Below, in pieces: positions 6,432-7,442 of a DNA stretch of 7,442 nucleotides. The translations under genes and the position numbers were made by a program. The first letter of the stretch is position 1, and the number at the start of each line of letters is the position of its first letter. The DNA is from Thermoproteota archaeon (GTDB lineage: Archaea > Korarchaeota > Korarchaeia > Korarchaeales > Korarchaeaceae). The DNA lies in assembly GCA_003661265.1 (NCBI GenBank), contig QMVU01000049.1, positions 1 to 7,442 on the forward strand, in the 5' to 3' direction. The notes beneath the pieces are model-generated. The model made no database searches, was not told the origin of the DNA, and saw only the letters and a program-made list of their open reading frames with translations.

Positions 6432-7152
6432 CAGAATATTCAGGCTGTGGAGTTAGAAATACTTCAAGCTCCCTCTTCGGCACGAGCGCCCTACCGTCGA
6501 AGTCCAGGCAGTACGCTATTACCTTGATCCCAGACTTCTGTGCTAAAGTCAAGGCTCTAGAGAATTCTGGATCAGTTTCCCAATTAGGAGAGAACTTTTC
6601 TGCATCTCCTCTGGTCACTAGAAATAAGATGAATGCCTCAAAATTCTCCTTAATGGCTCTGATTAACTCAAGGACGTGTCTCCTTCCCCTTTCTGTCGGC
6701 GCATCTGGAAATAGCGCCACGCCCTCCTTAACCAGGGTGCACCCCTTAACCTCAAGGAGTCCCTTTTCCCCCTCCTTCGACAGGAGGAAATCTATCCTGC
6801 TCCTTCCGTACTTCCATTCTGCCTTCTCTATGCTCCAGCCCTTCAGTTCATCGATGTAATTCGACTCTATGAGCCACCTCGCTATATCGGAGTGCATGGA
6901 AGAGTTTACCAACACCCAGGTTCTTCCGGACCAGATACCTATTACTTCCCCCTCCGTCTTCCTACCAGGACCCTCGATCTTCCTGAATATCACATCTCTC
7001 CCAGGAACTAAGAGTTCCGTCAACCTGCCTGGGTCTCTAAGATGACATCTGAGAGTTCCCTCCTCTGTCTTCAGAAGGGCCGTAAATCTGTTTGGTCTGG
7101 AAAGGAAAGAGCCCACGAATAAGGGACCAGATATCACGTACTTCTCATGCAT
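6424..7152 (-). CDS. sfsA: SfsA family protein (sugar fermentation stimulation protein homologue)
   Basis: This 242-aa protein is recognisable as SfsA, close to the roughly 230-aa bacterial and archaeal family size. Diagnostic segments are HLRDPGRLTELLVPGRDV (residues 37-54), SRIDFLL (118-124), LLEVKGCTLV (132-141) and the family signature ALFPDAPTERGRRH (146-159). Asp121, Glu134 and Lys136 form a PD-(D/E)xK-like nuclease pattern in the C-terminal half; the N-terminal part is expected to be an OB-like nucleic-acid-binding domain. In E. coli the protein was described as a DNA-binding factor that stimulates maltose metabolism genes; its role in archaea is not established. The ATG at 7152 overlaps the upstream transporter stop by 8 bases (ATGCATGA), and the end overlaps the next small gene by 8 bases (ATGCTTAA), so it sits in the middle of a three-gene minus-strand unit. 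The protein appears complete and intact. Confidence 0.93.
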   Translation of the reverse strand: MHEKYVISGPLFVGSFLSRPNRFTALLKTEEGTLRCHLRDPGRLTELLVPGRDVIFRKIEGPGRKTEGEVIGIWSGRTWVLVNSSMHSDIARWLIESNYIDELKGWSIEKAEWKYGRSRIDFLLSKEGEKGLLEVKGCTLVKEGVALFPDAPTERGRRHVLELIRAIKENFEAFILFLVTRGDAEKFSPNWETDPEFSRALTLAQKSGIKVIAYCLDFDGRALVPKRELEVFLTPQPEYSDA

Positions 7153-7441
7153 TCCCAGACCTTCCTAGCTTAGATTGTCCGCTTTCCTTAAAGTCTAACC
7201 CTAGGAGGAGTAAGAGGGCCATTATATCGAAGACAGTAGCCATTAAAATGGAGGACGTTTTTCCTAATAGGTCTACCACAGCGCCCGCCATCACGTTGCC
7301 CACGGCCAATGAGAGGGAGGCTAGCCCTTCCATCGTACTGATATCAGCGGCCATGCCAGATGGATTTGAAACCATAACTTTCAGGGACATTAGGGCTGTG
7401 TACTCTAGATTTCCTATTGGAATTGCCCAAAGAATTGCGAA
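7145..7441 (-). CDS. Major facilitator superfamily transporter, C-terminal fragment (cut by right edge)
   Basis: The last 98 codons of a membrane transporter are present, and the frame is open to the right edge, so the ATG at 7390 is internal and not the start. The visible part begins FAILWAIPIGNLEYTALMSL. It then runs through a probable penultimate helix ending in a GNVMAGAVVDLLGK loop, like the G-x-x-x-D-x-x-G turns of MFS permeases, and a last hydrophobic helix (SSILMATVFDIMALLLLLGL) before a polar tail (DFKESGQSKLGRSGNA). This matches the C-terminal two or three helices of a roughly 12-helix MFS permease. The substrate cannot be inferred. The stop TGA overlaps the sfsA start by 8 bases, so it is probably cotranscribed with sfsA. 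Confidence 0.72.
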   Translation of the reverse strand, partial: FAILWAIPIGNLEYTALMSLKVMVSNPSGMAADISTMEGLASLSLAVGNVMAGAVVDLLGKTSSILMATVFDIMALLLLLGLDFKESGQSKLGRSGNA

Positions 7442-7442
7442 C

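Noticed and set aside
6524..6859. 111-aa plus-strand open frame inside sfsA
   Set aside because: Antisense to the diagnostic SfsA signature region; composition is typical of a complementary-strand frame.

Overview
The window looks like chromosomal DNA from a thermophilic archaeon, probably of the TACK group. The signs are an archaeal-type pilus/archaellum ATPase paired with a roughly nine-helix archaeal platform protein, two large inteins in one gene, arginine coded mostly by AGA/AGG, very tight gene packing with 1-8 base overlaps, and a small gene of a CGxYDYFED type that I associate with Crenarchaeota-like genomes. The exact lineage cannot be fixed from the sequence; a korarchaeote or crenarchaeote would fit, but this is a guess.

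Layout. From the left edge to 4573 (+) lies one long reading frame for a type II/IV secretion-family ATPase (archaellum or type IV pilus motor). The frame is open to the window edge, so the gene is cut at its 5' end; the TTG at 131 is not a convincing start. The ATPase is interrupted by two inteins, at 746-2377 (544 aa) and 2444-4000 (519 aa). They sit only 22 extein codons apart, one inside the Walker A loop and one inside the Asp-box region (VED|TPE). Removing both leaves a normal ATPase of at least 460 aa. At 4573 the stop overlaps the start of a 531-aa membrane platform protein (T2SSF/TadC/ArlJ type), which should assemble with the ATPase at the cytoplasmic membrane.

The right part is a convergent minus-strand cluster, read right to left: the C-terminal end of a major facilitator superfamily transporter (cut by the right edge), sfsA (7152-6424), and a small conserved gene (6431-6165). 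Both junctions in this cluster are 8-base start/stop overlaps, suggesting one transcript with coupled translation. The small gene is broken by two frameshifts that cancel each other. Reading through both gives an 88-aa protein whose stop overlaps the platform-protein stop from the other strand, so the intergenic space is zero.

What stands out is (1) twin, mutually related inteins that both block the ATPase core and so couple secretion-motor activity to two protein-splicing events, and (2) the compensating double frameshift in the small CxxCG gene. No RNA genes, CRISPR arrays, insertion sequences or clear promoters or terminators were seen; promoters for both transcription units must lie outside the window.
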